Shown here piece by piece: positions 1 through 7,664 of a DNA stretch of 64,000 nucleotides; positions within the stretch are counted from its first letter, which is position 1, and every line of letters starts with the position of its first letter. Where the stretch lies: assembly GCF_004137085.1 (NCBI RefSeq), contig NZ_QYBC01000014.1:1-64000 (forward strand). The letters run 5' to 3'. The DNA comes from Lichenibacterium ramalinae (GTDB taxonomy: Bacteria > Pseudomonadota > Alphaproteobacteria > Rhizobiales > Beijerinckiaceae). A program made the translations under genes and the position numbers. The notes below the pieces were generated by a model. It saw only the letters and a list, made by a program, of their open reading frames with translations, was not told the origin of the DNA and made no database searches.

Positions 1-39
1 AGCACCTTCAGCACCGTGCTGGGCACCATCGGCGCCTAA
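1..39 (+). CDS. C-terminal tail of an upstream gene, possibly a Flp/type IVb pilin (partial)
   Basis: The first 12 codons read STFSTVLGTIGA and then a TAA at 37-39. A short Ser/Thr/Phe-rich tail of this kind is what I remember for the end of Flp-family (Tad) pilins, whose C-termini often read like TFSTV. The rest of the gene lies outside the window. Twelve residues cannot identify a family, so this is a tentative call. The stop is in the same frame as the chemoreceptor fragment that follows, so that fragment cannot extend upstream. Confidence 0.3.
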   Translation, partial: STFSTVLGTIGA

Positions 40-708
40 CAGCCCTCAGCCGACCTGCGCACCCCCTGGGTAGTTACGCGCCAGATCACCCAGATCATCG
101 GCGTGATCGACGAGATCGCCTTCCAGACCAACCTGCTGGCGCTCAATGCCGGCGTCGAGGCGGCGCGGGCCGGCGATGCCGGCCGGGGCTTCGCCGTGGT
201 GGCGTCCGAGGTGCGGGCCCTGGCCCAGCGTTCGGCCGAGGCCGCCCGGGAGATCAAGGCCCTCATCTCGACGTCGGGCGCCCAGGTCGAGCAGGGCGTG
301 ACCTTCGTCGACCAGACCGGCGAGGCGCTGATCCGCATCGTCGACCAGGTCGCCGAGATCGACGGCATCGTCGGCGAGATCGCGGCCTCGGCGCAGGAGC
401 AGGCGTCCGGCCTCGACCAGGTGAACACCGCCATCAACCAGATGGACCAGGTGACGCAGCAGAACGCCGCCATGGTGGAGGAATCGACGGCCGCCAGCCA
501 CACGCTGTCGCAGGAGACGGCCGAACTGGCCCGCCTCATCGGCGAGTTCCGGCTGGAGGCCGGCGCCGAGACCGCGCGCCGCGGGCCCGCCCCGGTGGTC
601 AGGATGGAGCGCCGCCCCGCCGCCGCGCCGCAGCCGATGCTGAAGCCGGTCGGCCGCGGCGGCGCGGCCCGCCGGCCCGAGGCCGAGGCGGACTGGGCGG
701 AGTTCTGA
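40..708 (+). pseudogene. 5'-truncated methyl-accepting chemotaxis protein (signalling domain only)
   Basis: The frame opens right after the TAA at 37-39 and encodes the conserved cytoplasmic hairpin of methyl-accepting chemotaxis proteins, including [20 protein letters not shown] (residues follow a GTG at 103) and [19 protein letters not shown], then a coiled-coil return arm and a basic/proline linker. It ends in DWAEF, an acidic-aromatic pentapeptide of the kind that tethers CheR/CheB in other receptors. No sensor, transmembrane or HAMP segment is present, and only about 200-220 residues remain, against 500-700 for a whole receptor. Translation could start at the internal GTG (103), giving 201 aa, but no ribosome-binding site precedes it. 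I infer a remnant left by a deletion or rearrangement. A soluble signalling stub is possible but less likely. Confidence 0.7.
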
Positions 709-745
709 GCCGGGCCCGCGGGGGAGCGGGCCGCCCGGCGCGGCT

Positions 746-2323
746 TCAGGCCGCCGCGCCGCCGTCGAGGAACAGCCGGAAGGCCGGGTTGTCGCTCTCG
801 TCCCAATAGGGATAGCCCAGCGCCTCGACCGCCGCGGCGAACCGCTCGCGGTCCCCGGGGGGCACCTCGAACCCCGCCAGCACCCGGCCGTAGTCGGCGC
901 CGTGGTTGCGGTAGTGGAACAGCGTGATGTTCCAGAACTGGCCGAGGCTGTTCAGGAAGTTGAGCAGCGCCCCGGGATATTCCGGGAACTGGAAGCGCAG
1001 CACCGCCTCGTGTTCGAGCCCGGCGACCCGGCCTCCCACCATGTAGCGCACATGGGTCTTGGCGATCTCGTTGTCGCTGAGATCCTCGACGGGATAGCCG
1101 GCGGCCGCCAGGGTCGCCAGCACGTCGCGCTTCTCGGCCTCGCCGTTGCGCAGCTCGACACCGACGAAGATGTGGGCCGGGATGCCGGGCCCCGTCTGGC
1201 GGTAGTTGAATTCGGTGATGGAGCGCGGGCCCAGCACCTGCATGAAGCGGCGGTAGGAGCCCGCCTCCTCCGGGATGGTGACGGCGACGAGGGCTTCCCG
1301 GCGCTCGCCGATCTCGGCCCGTTCGGCGATGTGGCGCAGCCGGTCGAAGTTGAGGTTGGCGCCGGAATTGATCGCCACCAGCGTGCAGTCCTCGAGGCCG
1401 TGGTCGGCCGCGTAGCGCTTCAGCCCCGCCAGCGACACGGCGCCGGCCGGCTCCGAGGTGGCACGCGTCTCGTCGAAGATGTCCTTCACGGCCGCGCAGA
1501 TCTCGTCCGTCGTCACGGTGACGACCTCGTCGAGGCAGCTGCGGCAGATGCGAAAGGTTTCGGCCCCGGCCTGGCGCACCGCGACGCCGTCGGCGAAGAG
1601 GCCGACGCGGTTCAGCACCACCCGCTCGTCGGCCGCGAGGGCGGCCTTCATCGAGGCGGCGTCGTCGGGCTCGACCCCGATGACCTTCACGTCCGGCCGC
1701 AGGAACTTGACGAAGGCGGCGACCCCCGCCGCCAGCCCCCCGCCGCCGACCGGCACGAAGATGGCGGCGATCGGCCCCGGGTGCTGCTGCAGGATCTCCA
1801 TGCCGACCGTGCCCTGGCCGGCGATGACGTCCGGGTCGTCGTAGGGATGCACGAAGGTGAGGCCCCGCTCGGCGCAGAGCGCCTGGGCATGCCGGTAGGC
1901 CTCGTCGAAGTTGTCGCCCGCGATGACGGCGTCGCCGCCGCGCGCCCGCACGCCCGCCACCTTGATGCCGGGCGTCGTGCGCGGCATCACGATCGTGGCG
2001 GCGACCCCGAGCTTCTGCGCCGCGAAGGCGACGCCCTGGGCGTGGTTGCCGGCCGAGGCGCAGATGACGCCCCGCTCCAGCGCCTCGCGCGGCAGGCCCG
2101 CCATCTTGTTGTAGGCGCCGCGGATCTTGAAGGAGAACACCGGCTGCAGGTCTTCGCGCTTCAGCAGCGCCCTCACGCCGAGCCGCTGCGACAGCGCCGG
2201 CAGGGGGTCGAGCGGCGTCTGGATGGCGACGTCGTAGACCTTCGCGTTCAAGATGCGGCGCGCGTAGTCATTGAGGTCGACGGCGTCGGGTCGGGGCTTC
2301 GACCGGGGCAGGTGCAGGGTCAT
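746..2323 (-). CDS. ilvA: threonine ammonia-lyase (threonine dehydratase), biosynthetic
   Basis: This PLP enzyme deaminates L-threonine to 2-oxobutanoate, the first committed step towards isoleucine. At 525 aa it matches the long, feedback-regulated biosynthetic form (E. coli IlvA is 514 aa). The PLP lysine is K66 in FSFKIRGAYNKM, the substrate loop is SAGNHAQG, and the phosphate-binding glycine loop is GGGGLAAG. Two C-terminal ACT-like regulatory repeats begin near residues 345 and 440 (EEAGSYRRF and PEYPGALLNFL), which suggests isoleucine inhibition. I chose the ATG at 2323 (MTLHLPRSK). The frame stays open to 2539, but the upstream residues are low-complexity and overlap the divergent neighbour. 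The gene is divergent from the MBL-fold gene, with 136 nt between them. Confidence 0.93.
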   Translation of the reverse strand: MTLHLPRSKPRPDAVDLNDYARRILNAKVYDVAIQTPLDPLPALSQRLGVRALLKREDLQPVFSFKIRGAYNKMAGLPREALERGVICASAGNHAQGVAFAAQKLGVAATIVMPRTTPGIKVAGVRARGGDAVIAGDNFDEAYRHAQALCAERGLTFVHPYDDPDVIAGQGTVGMEILQQHPGPIAAIFVPVGGGGLAAGVAAFVKFLRPDVKVIGVEPDDAASMKAALAADERVVLNRVGLFADGVAVRQAGAETFRICRSCLDEVVTVTTDEICAAVKDIFDETRATSEPAGAVSLAGLKRYAADHGLEDCTLVAINSGANLNFDRLRHIAERAEIGERREALVAVTIPEEAGSYRRFMQVLGPRSITEFNYRQTGPGIPAHIFVGVELRNGEAEKRDVLATLAAAGYPVEDLSDNEIAKTHVRYMVGGRVAGLEHEAVLRFQFPEYPGALLNFLNSLGQFWNITLFHYRNHGADYGRVLAGFEVPPGDRERFAAAVEALGYPYWDESDNPAFRLFLDGGAAA

Positions 2324-2459
2324 GGGCGGGCGGGCGGGGGCTCGGACGGGGATGGCCGAGGGTGGTGCGCCCGAAAGCCCGCCGATGCAACCCTCGCGGC
2401 CACGCCGGCACCCCCGCCTCGACGGTGCCTCGCCTTGACGGGGGCGACGCGACCCCGCC

Positions 2460-3545
2460 ATGGAGGGCCGTCGCCCGAGGATGATGCCCGTGATCGCGCT
2501 CGACTTCCCGTTCCCCCGGCCGCCGGAACCCGGCGCCACGCTCGAGATCGCGCCGGGGCTGCACTGGCTGCGCCTGCCGCTGCCCTTCCGGCTGAACCAC
2601 GTGAACCTCTACCTCGTCGCCGGCGACGACGGCTGGACGGTGATCGACGCTGGCGTCGACACGCCGGAAGCCCGTGCGCTGTGGGAGGGGGTGCTGGCCG
2701 GGATCCTCGCCGACCGGCCCGTGCGGCGCCTGATCGTCACCCATTACCATCCCGACCACGTCGGCGCCGCGGCCTGGCTCTGCGAGCGCACCGGGGCCGA
2801 ACTCGTGATGGGTGAGACCGAATACCTCACGGCGCGGGTGCATCGGCTGGCCACCGCCGACGACCTCGCGGGCGAGCGGAGCTTCTATGCCGGACACGGG
2901 CTCGGCCCCGCCGAACTCGACCGCATGGCGGAGCGGCTCGACCGCTACCGCTCCGTGGTGCCGGCCCTGCCGCGCCGCTATGCCCCGCTGCGCGACGGCG
3001 ATCGCCTGCGCGTCGGCCCCTTCGACGCCGAGGCCATGCTGCTCGCCGGCCATTCGCCCGCCCAGGCGCTGCTCCACGTCCCCGGCCACGACCTGCTCTT
3101 CGCCGCCGACCACGTGCTGCCGCAGATCTCGCCCAACGTGTCGGTGGCCGAGGACAAGCCCGACGACGACCCGCTCGGCCGCTACGTGGCGTCGCTCGAG
3201 GCGCTGCCGCGGCGCGTGCCGGACCGCACGCTGGTGCTGCCCGGCCACCGCCTGCCGTTCTTCGGCCTGCACCGGCGCTGCGCCGAACTCGTCGACCACC
3301 ACGCCGCCCGCTGCGCCGACATCGCGCGCTTCTGCGACCCCGCGACGCCGCTCACCGCGGCCGAGATCGTGCCGCTGCTCTTCACCCTGGACCTCGACGC
3401 CCACCAGTTCTGGTTCGCCTTCAGCGAGACGCTGGCCCACGTCAACATGATGGCGCGGCGCCGCGAGCTCGTTTCCGTGCAGGACGGCGGCGTGCGGCGG
3501 TGGCGCCGGGCACCCGCGGGACTGGCCCCTTCCGCGCCGTCCTGA
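2460..3545 (+). CDS. MBL-fold metallo-hydrolase
   Basis: A metallo-beta-lactamase-fold hydrolase of up to 361 aa. The dinuclear metal motif H-x-H-x-D-H is at residues 95-100 (THYHPDHVG). Further ligands are plausible at H198 (GHS), D217 (AADH) and H263 (PGHR), so the full set of metal ligands is present. The C-terminal region is helical and resembles glyoxalase-II-like or lactonase-like members that act on thioesters or esters. The substrate cannot be told from sequence. Three in-frame ATGs compete (2460, 2481, 2484). A GAGG lies just before the later pair, so the true protein may be 353-354 aa. It stands alone, 171 nt upstream of the transglutaminase-like gene. Confidence 0.8.
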   Translation: MEGRRPRMMPVIALDFPFPRPPEPGATLEIAPGLHWLRLPLPFRLNHVNLYLVAGDDGWTVIDAGVDTPEARALWEGVLAGILADRPVRRLIVTHYHPDHVGAAAWLCERTGAELVMGETEYLTARVHRLATADDLAGERSFYAGHGLGPAELDRMAERLDRYRSVVPALPRRYAPLRDGDRLRVGPFDAEAMLLAGHSPAQALLHVPGHDLLFAADHVLPQISPNVSVAEDKPDDDPLGRYVASLEALPRRVPDRTLVLPGHRLPFFGLHRRCAELVDHHAARCADIARFCDPATPLTAAEIVPLLFTLDLDAHQFWFAFSETLAHVNMMARRRELVSVQDGGVRRWRRAPAGLAPSAPS

Positions 3546-3716
3546 GCCGCCGCCGCCGCCCAATCTCCGCGCGACAGGGGGCGCGCCCCGCATTAACCTG
3601 ACGGCGACGGCATGAATCGCGCATAGGTCCGCGCCTGCGTCGCCCGCCGCATACCGCGGCCGGGTCGCGCATGGCGGCATTCGCTTCTCAGGAGCCCGCC
3701 GTCGCGAGGGCCAACG

Positions 3717-4598
3717 ATGCGCATTCACATCGGCTGCGAACTGGCGTTCCAGCTCTCCTATCCGACGCCCATCCTCATGCTGCTGAACGTCCACCCCTCG
3801 CGCGAGGGCGACCTCGAGGTGCGGGACGCCATCGTCACGGAACCCGCCGTGCCGATGCAAGCCTTCGACGACGCATTCGGCAACCGCTGCACGCGCCTCG
3901 TCGCGCCGGCGGGGCGCTTCGCCATCACGGTCGACGGCGTGATCCGCGACGGCGGCGCGTGGGATGCCGTCGACGAGACCGCCGCGCAGCATCCCGTCGA
4001 GGAGCTGCCGACCGAAACGCTCGGCTTCCTGCTGGCGAGCCGCTTCTGCGAGAGCGACGACCTGTCGAACGAGGCCTGGCGGCTGTTCGGCGGGACGGAG
4101 CCGGGGTGGAAGCGCGTCAAGGCCATTGTGGACTTCGTGCACCGGCACATCGCCTTCGACTACCAGGATGCCAGCGTGTCGCGCACCGCCGCTATCGCCT
4201 ATGCCGAGGGCCGGGGCGTGTGCCGCGATTATGCGCATCTCGCGGTCGCGTTCTGCCGCGCCATGAACTTCCCGGCCCGCTACTGCACGGGCTACATCAG
4301 CGACATCGGCCTCGTGCCGCCCTTCGGCCCCGGCGATTTCGCCGCCTGGATCGAGGTCTATCTCGGCGGGCGCTGGCACATGTTCGACCCGCGCAACAAC
4401 GCCCCGCGCAAGGGCCGGATCCTGATGGCCTATGGGCGCGACGCGGCCGACGTGTCGCTCACCCACACCTTCGGGTCGAGCTGGCTCAGCGACTTCCGGG
4501 TGTGGACCGACGAGATCGTCGAGGCGGCTCCGGCGGCGGCCTCCGCCGCACCGCTCGCCGCGTCGATCGACCCCGTGGTCCCCGAGCCCGCCGCTTGA
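3717..4598 (+). CDS. transglutaminase-like cysteine peptidase family protein
   Basis: A 293-aa cytosolic protein (no signal peptide) of the bacterial transglutaminase-like family. It has an N-terminal beta-sandwich-like region followed by the papain-like core. The nucleophile is C169 in GRGVCRDYAHLAVAFCRAM, which matches the family signature. In the second half of the core, the residue just before W in the motif AAWIEVYLGGRW, where most family members carry the catalytic histidine, is alanine. The acid position is kept in MFDPRNN. From memory, a proteobacterial subfamily shares this pattern, so it may use another histidine or act non-hydrolytically. GAGGG precedes the ATG by 7 nt. The stop overlaps the TTG start of the aldolase (TTGA), so the two are translationally coupled. 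Confidence 0.82.
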   Translation: MRIHIGCELAFQLSYPTPILMLLNVHPSREGDLEVRDAIVTEPAVPMQAFDDAFGNRCTRLVAPAGRFAITVDGVIRDGGAWDAVDETAAQHPVEELPTETLGFLLASRFCESDDLSNEAWRLFGGTEPGWKRVKAIVDFVHRHIAFDYQDASVSRTAAIAYAEGRGVCRDYAHLAVAFCRAMNFPARYCTGYISDIGLVPPFGPGDFAAWIEVYLGGRWHMFDPRNNAPRKGRILMAYGRDAADVSLTHTFGSSWLSDFRVWTDEIVEAAPAAASAAPLAASIDPVVPEPAA

Positions 4599-5242
4599 CC
4601 GCGGAGGCCGACCTCCGCCGCGCCATGGTGGACACCTGCCGCCGCATGAACGCGACCGGCCTCAACCAGGGCACGTCGGGCAACCTGTCGGCGCGGCACG
4701 CCGAGGGCTTCCTCGTCACCCCGACGTCGCTGCCCTACGACGCCATGGAGCCCGGCGACCTCGTCGCCATGGGCTTCGACGGCGGCCACGCAGGGGCGCG
4801 GCGGCCCTCCTCGGAATGGCGCTTCCACCGCGACATCCTGCGCGAGCGCGGCGACGTCGGCTGCGTGCTGCACAGCCATTCCGTCTATGCCACCACCCTG
4901 GCCTGCCACCACCGGCCGATCCCGGCCTTCCACTACATGGTGGCGGTGGCGGGCGGCCCGACGATCCGCTGCGCCCCCTACGCGACCTTCGGCACCCAGG
5001 CCCTGTCGGACCACGCCCTCGCCGCCCTGGAGGGCCGCCGCGCCTGCCTGCTCGGCCAGCACGGCACCATCGCGCTCGGCGCCACCCCGGCCGCCGCCCT
5101 GGCCCTCGCCGTCGAGGTCGAGACCCTGGCGCGGCTCTACGTCCAGGCGCTGGTGCTGGGCGAGCCGCCGGTGCTGCCCGACGAGGAGATCGCGCGCGTC
5201 ATCGATCAGATGCGCGGCCTCGGCTATGGGGCGAATGCCTAG
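4595..5242 (+). CDS. class II aldolase/adducin family protein (L-fuculose-phosphate-aldolase-like)
   Basis: A 215-aa zinc-dependent class II aldolase. From the TTG at 4595 the protein starts MTAEADLRRAMVDTCRRM, which aligns from residue 1 with E. coli FucA. That register supports the TTG start, and the TTG overlaps the transglutaminase stop as TTGA. The usual zinc and catalytic residues are present: E74 (SSEWR), H93 and H95 (LHSHSVYAT), and H156 (GQHG). The phosphate-binding motif NQGTSGNLS (24-32) is intact. The family cleaves short-chain sugar phosphates such as fuculose-1-phosphate, but the true substrate is not apparent and no sugar kinase or isomerase is nearby. An ATG at 4625 is a shorter alternative start. 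Confidence 0.85.
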   Translation: MTAEADLRRAMVDTCRRMNATGLNQGTSGNLSARHAEGFLVTPTSLPYDAMEPGDLVAMGFDGGHAGARRPSSEWRFHRDILRERGDVGCVLHSHSVYATTLACHHRPIPAFHYMVAVAGGPTIRCAPYATFGTQALSDHALAALEGRRACLLGQHGTIALGATPAAALALAVEVETLARLYVQALVLGEPPVLPDEEIARVIDQMRGLGYGANA

Positions 5243-5748
5243 CGTGGGCTGCCGAAGTTCTGGCGGGGGTCGAGGGCCGGAGGTGACGGTGCTGTCTGGC
5301 AGCGGGATGTGACGTCCTTCATGACGGAGGACCGGCCGCTTCCGACCCGAACGCGCCGTCTGGCACCGGGCTGATTCGTCCGGAAGCAGCCGTTGAGGAT
5401 CAGCAGCGCTTCGGCAGGCGAGTGATAGCCAATTCGATTGAGGTGGTTCGTTTTGCAAAGTTCGGTTCGGGTAGGGGGTCTTGAGATCCAAAACGGACTG
5501 GCAAGCCGGTTCGCTTTAGGCATGCCCAAAACGAACCGGCGTGCGACCGCAGAGAGTCCAGCGCGGGACACCTGGGTGTAGAGCGGAAAGCCAATGCCGA
5601 AGCGGTGCTCCGGTTCGAGGCTGAAGCCGAGAAATCTTAGATCGGACTGCTTAGACTTTGCCTCGTCGAAGATGCGGAGGGTTAGGCATGCCTGCCTGAA
5701 GCCGACACCTTCACCGGTCAGGTACACTGCACCTTTGGACTCAGCCAT
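5239..5748 (-). CDS. uncertain hypothetical reading frame overlapping the Tyr-rich gene's stop
   Basis: A 169-codon open frame whose ATG lies inside the end of the Tyr-rich gene (ATGGCTGA, an 8-nt overlap). That geometry is typical of translational coupling. The first 65 or so residues (MAESKGAVYLTGEGVGFRQ and onward) look protein-like, with mixed hydrophobic and charged residues. The later part runs through the palindromic repeat at 5505-5540 and becomes basic and low-complexity, and the frame ends inside the 3' end of the aldolase gene. I do not recognise a family. It may be a small gene whose 3' part has been replaced by repeat DNA, or a chance frame. Confidence 0.2.
   Translation of the reverse strand: MAESKGAVYLTGEGVGFRQACLTLRIFDEAKSKQSDLRFLGFSLEPEHRFGIGFPLYTQVSRAGLSAVARRFVLGMPKANRLASPFWISRPPTRTELCKTNHLNRIGYHSPAEALLILNGCFRTNQPGARRRVRVGSGRSSVMKDVTSRCQTAPSPPALDPRQNFGSPR
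5505..5540. repeat. island palindrome, copy 1
   Basis: Imperfect palindrome with 9-bp arms GCCGGTTCG (5505-5513) and CGAACCGGC (5532-5540) around CTTTAGGCATGCCCAAAA. The inner 30 nt recur at 6574-6603 and, more diverged, at 7665-7698, all in the same orientation. I saw no other copy in the window. It may be a dispersed repeat, an operator or a recombination site. Confidence 0.75.
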
Positions 5749-6313
5749 GGATCGTGTGATAATTCGAACTTGTGTAGCCGTATGGGTCCGTCACGCTTTT
5801 GGTATAGTAGATGTATTGCGATCCCGCATCGAATTGTCCGTCCGTGCGCTCGAATGTGTCGTGCGTGTAGCTGTATGAAGAGTACCCGTTTGATCTATAG
5901 CTCGATGTCCGCGTTGTCCAATCAAGATACTCGTTACTACCTGAATAATGATATACTCCTATGAATGATGTGTCGTTTTGAGTTAGGTAATCGTTTGAAG
6001 GGTACGAAGCGTAATTAGCTCCTATTGAGTAATCTGAATAGGGGCTATTAAGAGTATGACTTGTGTAGTCATGATAAAAGTTATTGGATCTGGTGCCATA
6101 ATCAGACCCCATGTATGTGTAGCCGGAATTACTGACAAAGTCGTTCTTATTATACGTGAAATTGGACGTGTAAATACCACCTCGTTGTGACTCGTACGCG
6201 TAACTGCCGTGGTAGGCGGTCTGCACGGCGGCGGATGAACCTAAGCCATCCAGCTGCGAGACAGCGCCGGGTCCCTGATAGGACGCACCGTAGCCGTAAT
6301 ATCCGTAGCTCAT
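5741..6313 (-). CDS. tyrosine/serine/glycine-rich low-complexity protein (paralogue A)
   Basis: 190 aa from the ATG at 6313 (MSYGYYGYGASY). It contains 33 Tyr (17 percent), 31 Ser and no Cys, with very few Leu or Lys. The N-terminus is a Gly-Tyr cluster. The body alternates short aromatic strands with Asn/Ser/Asp/Gly turns (GYTYMGSDYG, YHYSGSNEY). Near the C-terminus it reads DTFER, then SQYIYYTKS and DPYGYTSSN, and this arrangement recurs in paralogue B. There is no signal peptide or membrane segment, so it is probably cytosolic or exported by an unseen route. Base composition is foreign: 24 of 60 bases at 6001-6060 are G or C, in a roughly 70 percent G+C genome. I recognise no family. The pattern could be prion-like and disordered, or a beta-rich repeat fold. 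An upstream in-frame extension exists, but the Gly-Tyr start matches B. Confidence 0.62.
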   Translation of the reverse strand: MSYGYYGYGASYQGPGAVSQLDGLGSSAAVQTAYHGSYAYESQRGGIYTSNFTYNKNDFVSNSGYTYMGSDYGTRSNNFYHDYTSHTLNSPYSDYSIGANYASYPSNDYLTQNDTSFIGVYHYSGSNEYLDWTTRTSSYRSNGYSSYSYTHDTFERTDGQFDAGSQYIYYTKSVTDPYGYTSSNYHTIHG

Positions 6314-6573
6314 ATCCGGTCCCCACTCGACGGCCGTTGTCAGGCTTGCCGGCAGACTATCGCAATCCGGCATAGCCCCAATCGGGGAGAGAAGCAGCAT
6401 GGGTCGCAGGTAGACGCCTTGCGGGTACATGACGTCAGGACCTCGCACCATGCACCCGCCACGCCCGAGGCGACGGTGGCGGTCGGTTGATCGCCGCGAC
6501 GCCCTCGATCCGGTCTGCCGTGCGAGCGGTGATACGCGTGACCTCGGCCAGGTCTGTTTTTGCAGAATGCGCT

Positions 6574-6603
6574 GGTTCGCTTTAGGCGTCCCCAAACCGA
6601 ACC
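6574..6603. repeat. island palindrome, copy 2
   Basis: GGTTCG (6574-6579) and CGAACC (6598-6603) flank CTTTAGGCGTCCCCAAAC. This is the same 30-nt core and orientation as copy 1, with four differences. It lies between the two divergent Tyr-rich genes, 1069 nt from copy 1. Confidence 0.75.
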
Positions 6604-6700
6604 GCTCCAGGCGGGCCCTCGGAGCCGGGCCGAAGCGGTCTCCTACGGGCATATCTATAATGGGCCTCCATAGCGAGATTGCCGGCAGGAACCTGAGGTG

Positions 6701-6883
6701 GTGAACCGCCCTGCCCACTTCACCGTCGCCGACTTGCGTCGGGCCGTGAAGGTGGCTCAGGTGTCTTGGCCAGATTAGTTGGTCGAAATCGACCCTGATG
6801 GGACGACTCGCCTCGTTCGACGGCCGGCTAGTGCGCGCCCTAGAACGGCGGGGCCGGAGGAGCCCGAAATCGTGCTCTGGTAA
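6701..6883 (+). pseudogene. small stop-interrupted gene resembling mobile-element cargo
   Basis: From the GTG at 6701 (GAGGTG just upstream) the frame reads VNRPAHFTVADLRRAVKVAQ, then VSWPD, a TAG at 6776-6778, and on in the same frame with LVEIDPDGTTRLVRRPA to a TAA at 6881-6883. Small proteins of about 60-75 aa that begin RPA.FT.AD..RA and continue VEI.PDG.IRL are familiar to me from alphaproteobacterial prophages and integrase-linked islands. Both halves fit that pattern, so one CAG-to-TAG change could explain the stop. No integrase remains in the window. The identification rests on remembered pattern, not a search. Confidence 0.35.
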
Positions 6884-6960
6884 AGCATTGCTCCCCGCCG
6901 CTTCAATTTCGCCTCACCGTTCGCTAACGCTGGGTTGGCAGGTTCAGGCGGAGGGAGGGA

Positions 6961-7554
6961 ATGATGTCGGGATACGGCTACGAGGCAGGCACCTACGGTG
7001 GGTATGGCGGAGGCTACGGCTACTACGATCAGCTCGGCCCGGCATACTTCGATTTGAACAGCGAAGCTGCGCAGTACCTGTCTGGGCCGGGCTCCACCTT
7101 CACCTCTAGCTCGTCGCAACGCAGCGAATATCTACACGAAAACGAGAACGGCAGCATCTTCGGGCAGTTTTATCATCATAGCGGAAGTTATTACGCGATA
7201 CAGACATCCTATAGCTACTCATCTGATGGTACGACATACTACTCCAGCAACGAGTTTGTGCGAGACGCGAGCGGACTTTCATTCTCACAGTTTTATAACG
7301 GGCAGCCGATATATGCTACGTCCGGCAGTTTCTATGAGTCCGGTTACTCTGTCAAAAACGGGGGTTACTCCACCGGCGGTTTAACAAAGGCCAGTTCATA
7401 TAGCTACGACAACGGATCGTACAGAAATGAATACAGCGATAGGACGTTCGAGCGAGGATACAGCGGGGCTTATGTTCCTCATACTGGATCATATTATCAC
7501 GCGAGCACATATTATGATGCCTCAACGGGTTATACGTACGGTTCTCACAACTGA
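6961..7554 (+). CDS. tyrosine/serine/glycine-rich low-complexity protein (paralogue B)
   Basis: 197 aa (MMSGYGYEAGTYGGYGG at the start) with 34 Tyr (17 percent) and no Cys or Trp. A strong ribosome-binding site (GGAGGGAGGG) precedes the double ATG, so it is very likely translated. Its layout parallels paralogue A: an N-terminal Gly-Tyr cluster; a QLG segment followed by an Ala-containing stretch (residues 24-44); a long body of alternating aromatic and Ser/Asn/Gly residues; then SSYSYD, RTFERG (161-166), TGSYYH and GYTYGSHN at the end. G+C is low (27 of 60 at 7201-7260). No signal peptide, membrane helix or known domain is visible. Function is unknown. Self-association through aromatic residues is a reasonable inference, not a demonstrated property. 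Confidence 0.75.
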   Translation: MMSGYGYEAGTYGGYGGGYGYYDQLGPAYFDLNSEAAQYLSGPGSTFTSSSSQRSEYLHENENGSIFGQFYHHSGSYYAIQTSYSYSSDGTTYYSSNEFVRDASGLSFSQFYNGQPIYATSGSFYESGYSVKNGGYSTGGLTKASSYSYDNGSYRNEYSDRTFERGYSGAYVPHTGSYYHASTYYDASTGYTYGSHN

Positions 7555-7664
7555 GCCGAACGCCTGGCACTCCGTGCGACTTGCCATGGCCTTTCCATAG
7601 GGCCGTGGGCGAGGCGACGGCGGCCTCGACGGCGTGTCCCGCATGGTGCGCGCCGGAGCACGGC

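Larger units (their letters stand above)
6314..6960. other. divergent intergenic region between the two Tyr-rich genes
   Basis: A 647-nt non-coding stretch separating paralogue A (minus) from paralogue B (plus). It must hold both promoters, but I cannot pick convincing -35/-10 boxes. It contains island palindrome copy 2 (6574-6603) and a small stop-interrupted reading frame (6701-6883). G+C is closer to the genome average here than inside the two genes. Confidence 0.5.

Noticed and set aside
902-2815. Long plus-strand open frame opposite ilvA
   Set aside because: Arginine/histidine/valine-rich antisense sequence with no motifs. It is a shadow of a high-G+C gene, and ilvA on the other strand has complete catalytic motifs.
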